From NCBI RefSeq assembly GCF_014851395.1, contig NW_024040152.1:15340308-15404307 (forward strand): a stretch of DNA of 64,000 bases, written 5' to 3'. The translations under genes were made by a program, and so were the position numbers. The DNA is from Micropterus salmoides (Eukaryota; Chordata; Actinopteri; Centrarchiformes; Centrarchidae). This document shows, one piece after another, positions 23,901-32,964 of the stretch (the first letter of the stretch is position 1; the number at the start of each line of letters is the position of its first letter). The notes beneath the pieces are model-generated. The model was not told the DNA's origin, searched no databases, and saw only the letters and a list, made by a program, of their open reading frames with translations.

Positions 23901-26900
23901 GCATTAGAACAAATTTTAAACAAGGTCAGATAAAAGTGCAGTCTCCCAAGCTCCCCTCCATTCTCTCTCAAGTAAAAGTGTATTCCACTCTCATAACTCT
24001 TCTTTTTTTCCCCTCTCTTTTAATATCCCCCATACGTCCTTGTTTTGTTTTTTTTCGTCTCCCCCTCCTCTGTTCTCTCCTCTCTTTGCTCCAGTGTGAT
24101 TTGCTCCAAGGGCCTCAGGGTGGGATATAGTGAGGGGTTGTTATGGTGTGTGACCTCAGTTTTCTACACAGTTAGTCATCTACTCTCATCCCGCTCTCCA
24201 CTGAGTGAGTGACTGTATGTGTGTGAGAGTTTTGGTGTGCATGCGTATGTGTGTCTGCTCTCATTATACTGTATGACCTCCCCATCTGTCTGGATGTAGG
24301 TGTTTGGGGACATGCCGACCCCAGCAGAGAATGTGAGTTTCCTGGATATCCTTAGTGACCCCATCCCTGAAAAACACCACAAAGACTCAGAGGTATGTAT
24401 TGTACTATTACAAGCACACAAACATGCACATGTGCCACCACATCCAGGTGTGTGGACAAACTTTAACATAATGATGAGGTTTTGTTAATGAAAAGCTGTG
24501 TGGTTACATTAAAGGAATTGTTCTGTATTTTTGGATATAAACGCTTAGAGTTTCATGAGAACATCGACATCACTCTCATGTGTTAACTCTCTCTTGCATG
24601 AATTATTAAAAAAATTATATAGATTTTTTAAAGATTCTTTTTATTACTCAAAATTGGGCTAAAATACAAACCATTTTTTCAAAATTCTGTTTTATTTTTA
24701 GGTTATTTAACTGTCCACATATGTGGTAGTAAAATACCACACCTGACAATATGGAATAGCCTAGTATGTTTTTATGCCATATTTTTCTATGTATTTAAGC
24801 TCAATAGTTGAAAATGAACAATAAAAAAAAGTAAAAGTTTTAGGAACAAATAGACGAAAAACACTCACGGTGGTATTTATAACTGTAGTTACAGGTATAC
24901 AGAAACCCAGTAGCATATTGTTACCTTTATCTTACTTCATATTGAATCATCTCAGTTTTAACATTTCAACATCCAAAATGTAACAGATTATACAGTTGTA
25001 GTTAAAACTGATTTCTTTACAGTATGAGTATAATACTACTTGTAAAGGCTGCAAAGCAGTCAAAAGTTGCCATTTCATTCTGTAATATGCACTTTTCCAT
25101 TGTTATTTATGTTCATATATTTGTTAATTGTCTGTTTTATTGTAATAATAATAATAATAATAACCCTGTACCCAGGATAAGCCGTTGACGATGGATGGAT
25201 GGATAATAATGAAAATTTAGAATAGATATACTAGCAGAAATCAAACTTAATGCAATCTGACTCCACTGTTGCATGACGTCCACATTTGTGGACAGTTGGT
25301 TTTGGTGTATAAAAACTACATTTTACATTTATAAAACATAAACTTGTTAATAATACTTTACTTAACATACTATTTTTTTTAACTTGATTGACCTCCTTGA
25401 TTAAAAGTTTTTCACAGATATGCCCGAAGCATTTAGCACATGGCCATCACAATCGGCAATCTTGGATTGATGAGGTCATCAAGCAATAAATATTTGGAAA
25501 ACAAGAGAGTAACCACTGTTACAATGTTGCTATCAATCAACTGACAATGTCCTCAAATGACTTGGAGTACATAACCATGATATATTAACCCAAAATGGAG
25601 TTAAAATAACTGTCCACAAATGTGGACACCATGCATGAAAGGGTTATTTATGGAACTAGAGCATGCACATTTTTACATTTCAGTTTTTACAGATTAAACA
25701 AACAAGATACAAAGTGTTAATTAGTGAGGGGTTGGCAACCATTTTTCTTCACTTTTGAGTGAGCCAGGCTAGCTGTTTTCCCCCTGCTGTAAGTATTTAT
25801 GCTATGTGAAGCTAAGCTAATCACCTTCTGGCCCTAGCTCCATACCTATTGCATGGATATGAGAGTGGTATGAATTTTCTCATCTAACTCAAAAGCAAAT
25901 AATTATAATCCTTAAAATGTAGAACACAATGTTGTTGTTCACAATGCACGTATGTAGACACCGGCACACAAATGATGCTCGTTCCTTATTTACTTTGCTT
26001 TACTAGCTTGTGTTTTTGTCACTAATACATCCACACACCTCTTTTAAATCTGCCTATCTTCATTCCCTTCCCACCAAGGTTTTACTCACTGCTTTTGAGA
26101 CTATCACAGGCAAAGGTCAATTCCTAGGCGTAGGTACACAGAAGCATGCAGACAAGGACACATCAACACACATGCATATACATGCACAAGCAGTGCAACC
26201 TAAAATAAGCAAACAAAAAAACCCGCAAGCACACCAAATTAATAGATCCAGTGACACGGTGAGAACGTAAAAGCACAAACACTTTCCAATCATCCTTTGG
26301 TCACAGATGCATATTGTGTCTTATCACACTAAATTCTTATGGGCTGTGTTGAGACACAATCTGCTTACGCACACATATCGTCACACACGCACTTTTACAC
26401 ATACACACACACTTGCAGTACACAAATACAGATCCATCGCTCCCCCCTGAAGACGGCTCACAGGGCCAGATTTTCTGCAGATTCAGCAAGTCACACATAG
26501 ACCCACTGTTTGCTCTTTGCAGGACCTGAGTCGCTGGCAGTCAAATAAAACTGGCCGAGGGCCTCTGGAGAAAGGCTGGAGAGACAACCACAAGCCCATT
26601 ATGTGCTCCTATAAGAGGGTGCAGTGCAGCTTTGAGGTGTACGGCTTACAGACCAGGACTGAGGAGTTCATACACAAAGTGAGACAGAGCTTTTTTTCCC
26701 TGTACTGTTGTAAAGAGGGTTGGATCAAGATAGGTTATGCAGATAATGTTATGAACCTTTATAGGTATAACACAAGATGGAAGAATTTTAATGTATAGCT
26801 AATTGGATTTATTAAAGAGTTCTGCTTCATTCAGGCATTGATTCTGCATGTTGGAGTCTTTCACTTTGTAAATCTACTGTTCAATGATGACCCTTAACAA

Positions 26901-28662
26901 TCATGATTTGTTATTTATTATGTGAACGTGCCATGTGTTGAATTTTGGCAAAAATAATTCATTACCAAAATGAATTTCCAGACTTTAATTACCAAGACCA
27001 CCGCCAAGAAGTCTGTTAGCCTCAAGTGACCTCTGCACTGATTTTTATGTAATCCACCATTAGGACATTTTTTGTTTTACACCACAAAACAGTAAGAGGA
27101 CCTTTGTTCTTCTGGCACAAACAAAGCAAATGTTTTCAGTGTGTCTCACAATGGAGGTTGGTGGGACAGCTGATGAAAAAAATCACTTTCAATGCAATTA
27201 TCCTCCACAGTGAAGCAAAGCAATGAAGTGTGAAGGAAAACCAGAAGCACAAAGAGCAAAACTTGCAACGCCCAGCAAACCAACAGTGTTTATGTGGCTT
27301 TAGTTTTGACAAAGGCTAACAGAAATAATCCTGCTGACATAAGTTTCCACTTATCTAAGATCAGCCACCACTTATCTCAACCATGATCACATTTGTTTGA
27401 AGTAATTACTCAAAGGTATGACCATTATTTCAGAATGACGTACTGTAACACAATGCCAACACACACATCTGCACGCTTATAAATTCAAAGCATGTTTGTA
27501 TTTATTATTTTTTCCTCCCATGTATTTGTTTCTGGTATTATTTCAGAACATCCGGGACATTCTTCTGGTTGGCCATAAGCAAGCAGTAGCATGGCTAGAC
27601 GAATGGCACGGTGGGTCAGAAATACAGTCACAGTGCAACATTTTACCTTTTAAAGATACATGATAAAACATTCAGAACAATCCAGTTTGTTATACGACTC
27701 AAGATACACCCTGTGAAATTGAATACATATTTCATACTCTGTTTTGAAGCACCATGTGTGTTTGCTTGCTCGCTTGCCTTCCCCACAGGGATGAGTTTGG
27801 AGGAGGTGAGAGAGTACGAGCAGACAATGCAAGAGAAGACCAACAGCAAAGTCAAATCCAGCCAGAACAACACAGGTGAGGTTGCAGCTCCTGACCCACA
27901 CTGTACTGAAATACCACAGAGGGAGGGGAGTGGAGACAGAGGAAGAGGAGAGAGAATGCAGCTGGATGTGAGAGCGGTGAAGGTAGAGAGAGAGACATGG
28001 AGGTGAAAACAGACACAGAAATGAGTGGTGGATGAAAGGAGCAGTAAGTTTGAAATGTATATTTGTGCGCGGCTGTAATTATTCTTGCATTTAATTTCTG
28101 CATAATAAGCAGGCGATACAGCAGGAGATGTACAGAGAGCAAAAGAGCACGTTGATATCACATTTTTAGATGGTTAGAAATTTTAAATAAAACTGAATGT
28201 GGTATTTTGTATTTATTTAGTTTGTCATGTTATCCTATGCTGTCAACAGACTACAAAAAAGTATGAATTACAAACTCTGTAATGCTAAGAGGCTTGAACA
28301 GAGGTTGCTTGCACAACTAGTGCCTTGTGCCCTACAAGTACCCAGATGGCTGGTGTACAGTGGGAGAAAAATGGAGAGAGAAGAGTCAGGAGGCATTTCA
28401 CAGCACAAGGAGCAGTGAGGATGGAGAGACAGAGGGTGTATGCCCAGCAAAGGATAGCAGAAAGACAGATGGGGGGGGGTGTAGGCTGGCTCATGAAGTG
28501 ATAATGTCACTGAGTCGGTCTGATATACAGTGTAATGCAGCCACCTGCTGAACTCTCCCCATCACCAGCCCTCTCAACATAAATAACCACCCATTGCAGC
28601 ACTTAGCTGCAAATGTCAGCCCTGGTGGGGGTCTGTGTCTGAGCATATGTGTTGTATGTATC

Positions 28663-28711
<49 letters not shown>

Positions 28712-29481
28712 GTCACCCTGCCTCCTTCTGGTTAGTCTGGTGAACCTCAGCTGGATGTGAGAGATATCAATAGTAGAATTCCCAATATGGCTTGTAGCAT
28801 CTTGCTGCCTGCGCGTTATCCCCCCACCCCCCACCCCACACAACAAATCTGGAGTCATTGCGCAACCTCCTGCACCGCCATGACCCCCTACAGGCCAAAC
28901 ACTGCTACTGCGTTTATCTCTGAACAAACCGAATGATAATTTTCTTGTCATTCATCTGCTGTAATAAAAGTAAATGAGTGTCATTTACTCTAGAGAGTCT
29001 AATAAAAAGTGGGGTGTGTGAGTTGAATACCAATAAGAGATTTAACTAATGGGAATTTGTACAACACGGATCTTAAGTATACTTAAATAAATTGAAATCT
29101 CATTTGTCCCTGCTTCCTCTTCCTCTCTTTGCTTTTCTTCGTTTTTTATCTTTGTCTTGTTGTTTCTTTAATGTCATGTGTGTCTCATTCTTTCACTATC
29201 TCTCAGCTTCAATTTAAATTTAATTTACTGGCATGACATGTGAAATAGGTTTGTGTTGTCAAACGAGTAGTAGTGGAAAAAGGAACAATTAAGCAAATCT
29301 TCCCCTGTCTCTGTCTATCTCAGGGCCACCGGCTGCCTCTCGTACTTCGTTCTTCCGCTCCATCTCGGTGACAGATGAGCGTTGCCTGAAGAAGATGGGA
29401 GTGACGACTGTGGCCATGTCTGACCCCTCTGCCTCCTCTGTGCCACCCAGTCCCATGCGCCTCAACTCCAACCCTGAATGA
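14872..29481 (+). CDS. pitpnc1: Cytoplasmic phosphatidylinositol transfer protein 1 (RdgB-beta type), complete, 10 coding exons
   Basis: The coding exons are 14872-14919, 18567-18715, 21289-21377, 21636-21643, 21787-21858, 24300-24392, 26523-26678, 27547-27610, 27789-27875 and 29324-29481. All introns are GT-AG, and the joined frame is open for 307 residues plus a stop. The start MLMKEYRICMPLTVDE matches the PITPNC1 N-terminus, and the ATG has A at -3. The PITP fold fills residues 1 to about 250. Thr58 and Lys60 (in TEKR) and Asn88 (in EKAWN) fall where class I PITPs place their inositol-headgroup contacts. The family transfers phosphatidylinositol and phosphatidic acid between membranes in the cytosol and is soluble; no signal peptide or membrane segment is visible. 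Human PITPNC1 is 332 residues. Here the last 50 or so residues differ from the human tail as I remember it, and residue 193 is Tyr where human has Trp. The a/b paralogue cannot be decided from this window. Identity is confident; exon edges rest on splice consensus and homology recalled from memory. Confidence 0.93.
15387..15510. repeat. Foldback (long imperfect palindrome) in pitpnc1 intron 1
   Basis: The left arm 15387-15435 and right arm 15463-15510 are inverted copies, matching at roughly 85-90% of positions. They include perfect blocks agaagtttgcc and tttctggcagaaag. The loop is about 27 bp. It is likely a foldback MITE, though a transcribed hairpin is possible. Confidence 0.75.
15890..16010. 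repeat. Degraded tRNA-SINE-like fragment
   Basis: It carries ggcggctgtagttcaggtgg, ggtggttcaatc and cttgtgcaagacaccaaacccc. These match block by block the clearer copy at 23475-23742. Confidence 0.5.
16023..16594. mobile_element. Tc1/mariner-like non-autonomous remnant
   Basis: It contains aacttggaagttttcatg near the left end, aagtcttcacccccttta, and tataaatacacgtgtatctgg. It ends gaaaactttttataggcactg, landmarks I associate with degraded fish Tc1-like elements. No transposase frame remains. Confidence 0.5.
18135..18300. repeat. Fragment of the AAGTCAAGTCA...TTTTATTTATATAGCCC teleost repeat
   Basis: The copy shows caagtcaagtcatttttatt, tagcccaaaattacaaattt, ggaaaaactcccaaaac and aacaggaggaaaggaagg, which are landmarks of a very common fish repeat. 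Confidence 0.6.
18567..18715 (+). CDS. pitpnc1: pitpnc1 coding exon 2
   Basis: The acceptor is ctccag (ends 18566) and the donor is gtagag at 18716. It encodes YRIGQLYMISKHS and onward to the TEKR lipid-contact motif (Thr58, Lys60). It ends two bases into Ser66. The stretch around residues 33-53 (Gly-, Glu- and His-rich) is the least conserved part. Confidence 0.9.
19288..19792. mobile_element. TTAA-flanked MITE (Angel-like) in pitpnc1 intron 2
   Basis: The left end TTAAAGGAGACCTATCATAC and right end CATAATGGGTCTCCTTTAA are inverted repeats, with TTAA at both ends. The length is 505 bp. It is related in end sequence to the elements at 29600 and 37134, and resembles the Angel-type short inverted-repeat elements described in teleosts. 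Confidence 0.75.
19945..20100. repeat. Right half of a TTAA palindromic repeat
   Basis: It shows ggctagctatttccctgttt, agtctttataccaagctaag and atttcccaaaatgtgaaact, and ends ctttaa. It is the same family as the fuller copy at 49049-49579. Confidence 0.6.
20819..21006. repeat. Fragment of a CCTAACCCT...GGTCCTCA teleost repeat
   Basis: Irregular cctaaccctgagctaacctc-type motifs are followed by gggacatttggtcctcatta. I associate the combination with a common fish repeat. Confidence 0.45.
21289..21377 (+). CDS. pitpnc1: pitpnc1 coding exon 3
   Basis: The acceptor is cttttcag and the donor is gtgtgt. It encodes KLPSWVKAFVPRIFYVTEKA and then WNFYPYTIT, including Asn88 of the EKAWN motif. It ends one base into a codon, so the next exon must supply 2 modulo 3 bases to reach exon 5 in frame. 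Confidence 0.9.
21636..21643 (+). CDS. pitpnc1: pitpnc1 coding microexon 4 (8 nt)
   Basis: The exon is only AATACTCA, between the acceptor gttgcag (ends 21635) and a perfect donor gtaagt (21644-21649). With the last base of exon 3 it gives Glu-Tyr-Ser, completing TEYS, where the family has TEY followed by a small residue. Without these 8 bases exon 3 and exon 5 are out of frame. Flanking introns are short (258 and 143 bp). Confidence 0.85.
21787..21858 (+). CDS. pitpnc1: pitpnc1 coding exon 5
   Basis: The acceptor is cccgtag and the donor is gtgagt. The exon encodes 24 residues beginning VSFLPKFSIRIETRFE, the beta-sheet segment that in human PITPNC1 reads SFLPKFSIHIET. Both ends are phase 0. 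Confidence 0.9.
22835..23370. mobile_element. Degraded hAT-like MITE related to 7782-8228
   Basis: It carries acatatgaagagcttataaa, aatgcaatacttttacttgt and gagtattttgtatggtgtgg. These are internal landmarks of the same family, with decayed ends. It lies in pitpnc1 intron 5. Confidence 0.5.
23475..23742 (+). repeat. tRNA-derived SINE-like repeat
   Basis: It begins ggggcggctgtggctcagga, an A-box-like tRNA head, and continues ggtcggcggttc, where a B box would follow but is interrupted. The body has tccttgggcaagatactgaa and aaagcgctttgagtggtcg. With the B box damaged it is probably inactive. A second, worse copy is at 15890-16010. Confidence 0.6.
24300..24392 (+). CDS. pitpnc1: pitpnc1 coding exon 6
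   Basis: The acceptor is gatgtag and the donor is gtatgt. The exon encodes 31 residues, VFGDMPTPAENVSFLDIL and then SDPIPEKHHKDSE. It corresponds to the human segment with FIDI and IPERYYKESED. It is phase 0 at both ends and the most diverged exon of the core domain. Confidence 0.9.
24583..25647. mobile_element. piggyBac-like non-autonomous element nested in a MITE
   Basis: The left end is TTAACTCTCTCTTGCATG and the right end is CATGCATGAAAGGGTTAT, inverted and consistent with a TTAA target whose right copy has one change. Inside are inverted ctgtccacat/atgtggacag motifs (24711, 25269-25295, 25610-25628). No transposase frame is present. Confidence 0.65.
25141..25162. repeat. (AAT)n microsatellite
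   Basis: Six or so AAT units within the nested element. Confidence 0.8.
26523..26678 (+). CDS. pitpnc1: pitpnc1 coding exon 7
   Basis: The acceptor is tttgcag and the donor is gtgaga. The exon encodes residues 154-205, including KTGRGPLEKGWRDN and PIMCSYKRVQ, which are hallmark PITP motifs. FEVYGLQTR has Tyr193 where human PITPNC1 has Trp. Confidence 0.92.
27547..27610 (+). CDS. pitpnc1: pitpnc1 coding exon 8
   Basis: The acceptor is atttcag and the donor is gtgggt. The exon encodes NIRDILLVGHKQAVAWLDEW and His226, equivalent to the human RDILLIGHRQAFAWVDEW helix. It ends in phase 1, and intron 8 is only 178 bp. Confidence 0.92.
27789..27875 (+). CDS. pitpnc1: pitpnc1 coding exon 9
   Basis: The acceptor is cccacag and the donor is gtgagg. 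The exon encodes GMSLEEVREYEQTMQEKTNS and a short Lys/Ser/Asn-rich stretch, which is the C-terminal PITP helix. The frame stays open past the donor (see findings), so a retained or alternative 3' end would encode a different tail. Confidence 0.9.
28666..28710. repeat. (GT)n microsatellite
   Basis: About 44 bp of GT in pitpnc1 intron 9. Confidence 0.9.
29324..29481 (+). CDS. pitpnc1: pitpnc1 terminal coding exon 10
   Basis: The acceptor is tatctcag (ends 29323). The exon encodes the last 51 complete residues and stops at TGA 29479-29481. The tail is Ser/Pro-rich and contains R267-S268-I269-S270, loosely like a 14-3-3 mode 1 site; human PITPNC1 binds 14-3-3 through phosphoserines in its tail. 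I did not recognise the rest of this tail from the human protein, so the last exon is less certain than the others. Confidence 0.8.
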
Positions 29482-29598
29482 CGCCTCAAGACCAGTCACA
29501 CATACAGTTCTTACACACAGAAACCAATGTCAACAATTACCAGAGTCATGTGATGCTATTTCTCAAACACAAGCATACAGCCACATGTAAATAGTGAC

Positions 29599-29604
29599 AT
29601 TAAA
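29599..29604 (+). promoter_or_regulatory. Candidate poly(A) signal ATTAAA made at a transposon junction
   Basis: ATTAAA, the main variant poly(A) signal, lies 118 bases after the pitpnc1 stop. Host base A29599 joins the TTAA and first bases of the composite element that starts at 29600. A GT-rich tract (ggtggtatta) follows. The first canonical AATAAA is at 30201-30206, inside the same element. Confidence 0.35.
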
Positions 29605-31078
29605 GAGGTGGTATTATGCTCATTTTCAGGCTCAAAATCTTATTCAGGGGTTGTACCAGAACAGGTTTACATGGTTTAATTTTCAAAAAACACAATTTTT
29701 TCTCATACTGCACATTGCTGCAGCTCCTCTTTTCACCCTGTGTGTTGTACGCTCCGCTCTTGAGCTACAGAGTGATGCATCTTACTTGTACAAAAACTTT
29801 GTTGGGAGTTGCACATGCGCAGTTCCCAGGTAAGGACTACTAGCCAATCAGAAGCAGAGAAGGGTGGGTCCTAAGAAACAAGGTAGTGTGATCCAAATCA
29901 AAGCCGCTTCAGACTGCGACCGTAACCTAGCAGATGGTATAAGTTACTCAAATCCACAACCACGCAACATCATTGTTCCACATCTTACCATAAACCACTA
30001 CAAAAATCACCATATTACAACTCAATTTTACATAAAAATTGGCCAAACAATTTGAACGTTTGCTCAGTACCTTTCACATCAGGTGTAACATTAGCATTAT
30101 AGTTATAACTTTAGCTGTGTTAGCCGACGTTTACAACAACTCCGCACTTGAACAGGCTGAAGTTACACTGCCGTGTTCATTTAAAATATAATTCACAACC
30201 AATAAAGCATACTTACAGGTTGTGATTATGAATTTCCAGGCCCAAACAGAGTCGGAGTTGCATCGTCTTTTAGGACTAAACGTTGAACTGTTGCCGCTGT
30301 TCTGATGATCTTTGCTGCCTTGCCGAAAAATGCTACCATAGCGCAAATCGATAGACTCGACTCTACTCGGCCCTGCTCTGTTTTCCATTGCAGATAGTAC
30401 CCAGAGATAGTACATAGCTTGTCGTCATAGCGACGCCACACACAACTGCCGTGACGTAATGTTCAATGCGACACACACACCAGCGATCCACACAGCTTTC
30501 TCTTTTTTAAGTTAAAACGTTTCAACATTACTCAGAATTTATAAAATTTATAAAACTTTCCATTGCTAGCCTCTGTCTGCCGCACGGAATGATGATGCAG
30601 TGAATAGTGAATATTCTCTCTGACCAATCAGCAGTCTGTAGTGTTTTCACGTTACATTTTAGTATCCCTCAGCTCGCTTGGAACCTCGATGGAGGTGAGG
30701 TGATACGAAAAAAAGTACCTGGAAGCAGGTACAACATTTCTACAATGGAAAACCAAACAAAGGCGAGTCGAGCCAAAGGGCCTTCGCTCAGACTAGCTTG
30801 GTTTGGGGGCGTGCCTGACCTGCTAGCCGCTTGGCAAGCTTTATGATGCGTTTTCATTGTGACGTCACAAGTAAAGGAAGTGAAGGGCTGGACTACAAAC
30901 CAGCTGTTTTCAAGTGGTTCAGAGCAGAGTTTTCTGTGGGAGATGGGAACTCCCTTTGGGCTGGACTTTGGGCTTTTTCACTTTGCAAACCTGTTACATG
31001 CACAAAAAAGATATATAACTCAATAAAGTAGAGGGGAAAAGCCAAAAAGCATAATACCACCTCTTTAACATCATCCTA
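29600..31078 (+). mobile_element. Composite TTAA-flanked element, copy A
   Basis: It starts TTAAAGAGGTGGTATTATGC and ends with its exact inverse followed by TTAA, for a length of 1479 bp. It carries a passenger (about 30600-30850) of the same family as 7595-7745. TTAA at each end fits a TTAA-targeting (piggyBac-like or Angel-like) mechanism. No transposase frame is visible, and the minus-strand frame near 30131-30415 is conserved only because the copies are near-identical. Confidence 0.8.
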
Positions 31079-31204
31079 AATGGAATAGGCCTAGGCCTAC
31101 TACTATCAGCTACTATAAGTGAAAATGCTAATTATTTTGCCCAAAAACAATAAATTGTTTTTACACCAGTTTTGTATGGATCCAACAAGTGAGATGTAAT
31201 ATCA

Positions 31205-32923
31205 TTAAAGAGGGGGTATTGTGCTCATTTTCAGGTTCAAAATCTTAAATAGGGGTTGTACCAGAACAGGTTTACATGGTTTAATTTTCAAAAAACACCA
31301 TATTTTTCTCATACTGCACATTGCTGCAGCTCCTCTTTTCACCCTGTGTGTTGTACGCTCCGCTCTTGAACTACAGAGTGATGCTTCTTACTTGTACAAA
31401 ATCTTTCTTGGGAGTTGCACATGTGCAGTTCCCAGGTAAGGACTACTAGCCAATCAGAAGCAGAGAAGGGTGGGACGTAAGAAACAAGATAGTGTGATCC
31501 AAATCAAAGCCGCTTCAGACTGCAACCGTAACCTAGCAGATGGTGTGAGTTACTCAAGTCCACAACCACACAACATCATTGTTCCACATCTTACCATAAA
31601 CCACTACAAAAATCACCATATTACAACTCAATTTTACATAAAAATTGGCCAAACAATTTGAACGTTTGCTCAGTACCTTTCACATCAGGTGCAACATTAG
31701 CATTATAGCTATAACTTTAGCTGTGTTAGCCAACATTTACAACAACTCCGCACTTGAACAGTCTGTGAAGTTACACTGCCGTGTTCATTTAAAATATAAT
31801 TCACAACCAATAAAGCATACTTACAGGTTGTGATTATGCATTTCCAGGCCCAAACAGAGTCAGAGTTGCATCGTCTTTTAGGACTAAATGTAGAACTGTT
31901 GCCGCTGTTCTGACGATCTATGCTGCCTTGCCGAAAAATGCTACCATAGCGCAAATCGATAGACTCGACTCTACTCGGCCCTGCTCTGTTTTCCATTGCA
32001 GATAGTACCCAGAGATAGTACATAGCTTGTCGTCATAGCGACGCCACACACAACTGCCGTGACGTAATGTTCAATGCGACACACACACCAGCGATCCACA
32101 CAGCTTTCTCTTTTTTAAGTTAAAACGTTTCAACATTACTCAGAATTTAAAGACAGATAAGTGGTATGAAAACCTTCCAGCTGTTGTTGCTGCAGCGGTC
32201 TGTGTGACGGCGGGAGCAGAGGGCTCTGTGAGCGGGCGGCTGGCCGGCCTCACACGCTCCTCCCGCGGGTTGGCGCAGCCACTTGCGGAGCTCCTCAACA
32301 AAATATTCAAGCACATTTTTGTTCCGCCATCACTTCTCGTAAAACTGTCAATATTCGAAATCTACACAGCTGGATTTACTGATAAATTCCATACGAAAAC
32401 TGTAAAATATAAAACTTTCTGTTGCTGGCCTCTGTCTGCCGCAGGCAATGATGATGCAGTGAATAGTGATTCTCTCTGACCAATCAGCAGTCTGTAGTGT
32501 TTTCACATTACATTTTAGTATCCCTCAGCTCGCTTGGAACCTCAATGGAGGTGAGGTGATACGGAAAAAAGTACCTGCTTCAGGTACAACATTTCTACAA
32601 TGAAAAACCAAACAAAGGCAAGTCGAGTCAAAGGGTCTCAGCTCAGACTAGCTTGGTATGAGGGCGTGCCTGACCCGCTAGCCGCTTGGCAAGCTTTATG
32701 ACATGTTTTCATTGTGATGTCATAAGTAAAGGAAGTGAAGGACTGGACTACAAACCAGCTGTTTTCAAGCGGTTCAGAGCAGAGTTTTCTGTGGGAGATG
32801 GGAACTCCCTTTGGGCTGGACTTCGGGCTTTTTCACTTTGCAAACCTGTTACACGCACAAAAAAGATGTATAACTCAATAAAGGAGAGGGGAAAAGCCAA
32901 AAAGCATAATACCACCTCTTTAA
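31205..32923 (+). mobile_element. Composite TTAA-flanked element, copy B
   Basis: It has the same orientation and internal order as copy A, 126 bp downstream. It runs TTAAAGAGGGGGTATTGTGC to CATAATACCACCTCTTTAA, 1719 bp. It retains about 240 bp (roughly 32150-32405, including a GC-rich segment) that copy A has lost. Flanking DNA differs from that of copy A outside the TTAA. Confidence 0.8.
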
Positions 32924-32964
32924 TAAATTATCTTTGCTGGTATGCAGCTTTTGGAACAATTACA

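Larger units (their letters stand above)
24509..25925. mobile_element. TTAA palindromic MITE split by a nested element
   Basis: The left part (24509-24582) starts TTAAAGGAATTGTTCTG and includes cactctcatg. The right part (25648 to about 25925) resumes with attaaacaaacaagatac and agccaggctagctgttttcc and ends near gagagtggtatgaattttct. The two parts together match the family of 49049-49579, interrupted by the insertion at 24583-25647. It lies in pitpnc1 intron 6. Confidence 0.65.

Noticed and set aside
27643..28161. 172-residue open frame on the minus strand, the second longest in the window
   Set aside because: It is antisense to pitpnc1 exon 9, has no recognisable domain, and its length comes from the purine-rich + strand.
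30131..32023. Minus-strand frame of about 95-104 residues present in both composite elements
   Set aside because: Conservation is fully explained by recent duplication of the element; no domain or codon-like pattern was seen, and flanking frames are equally conserved.
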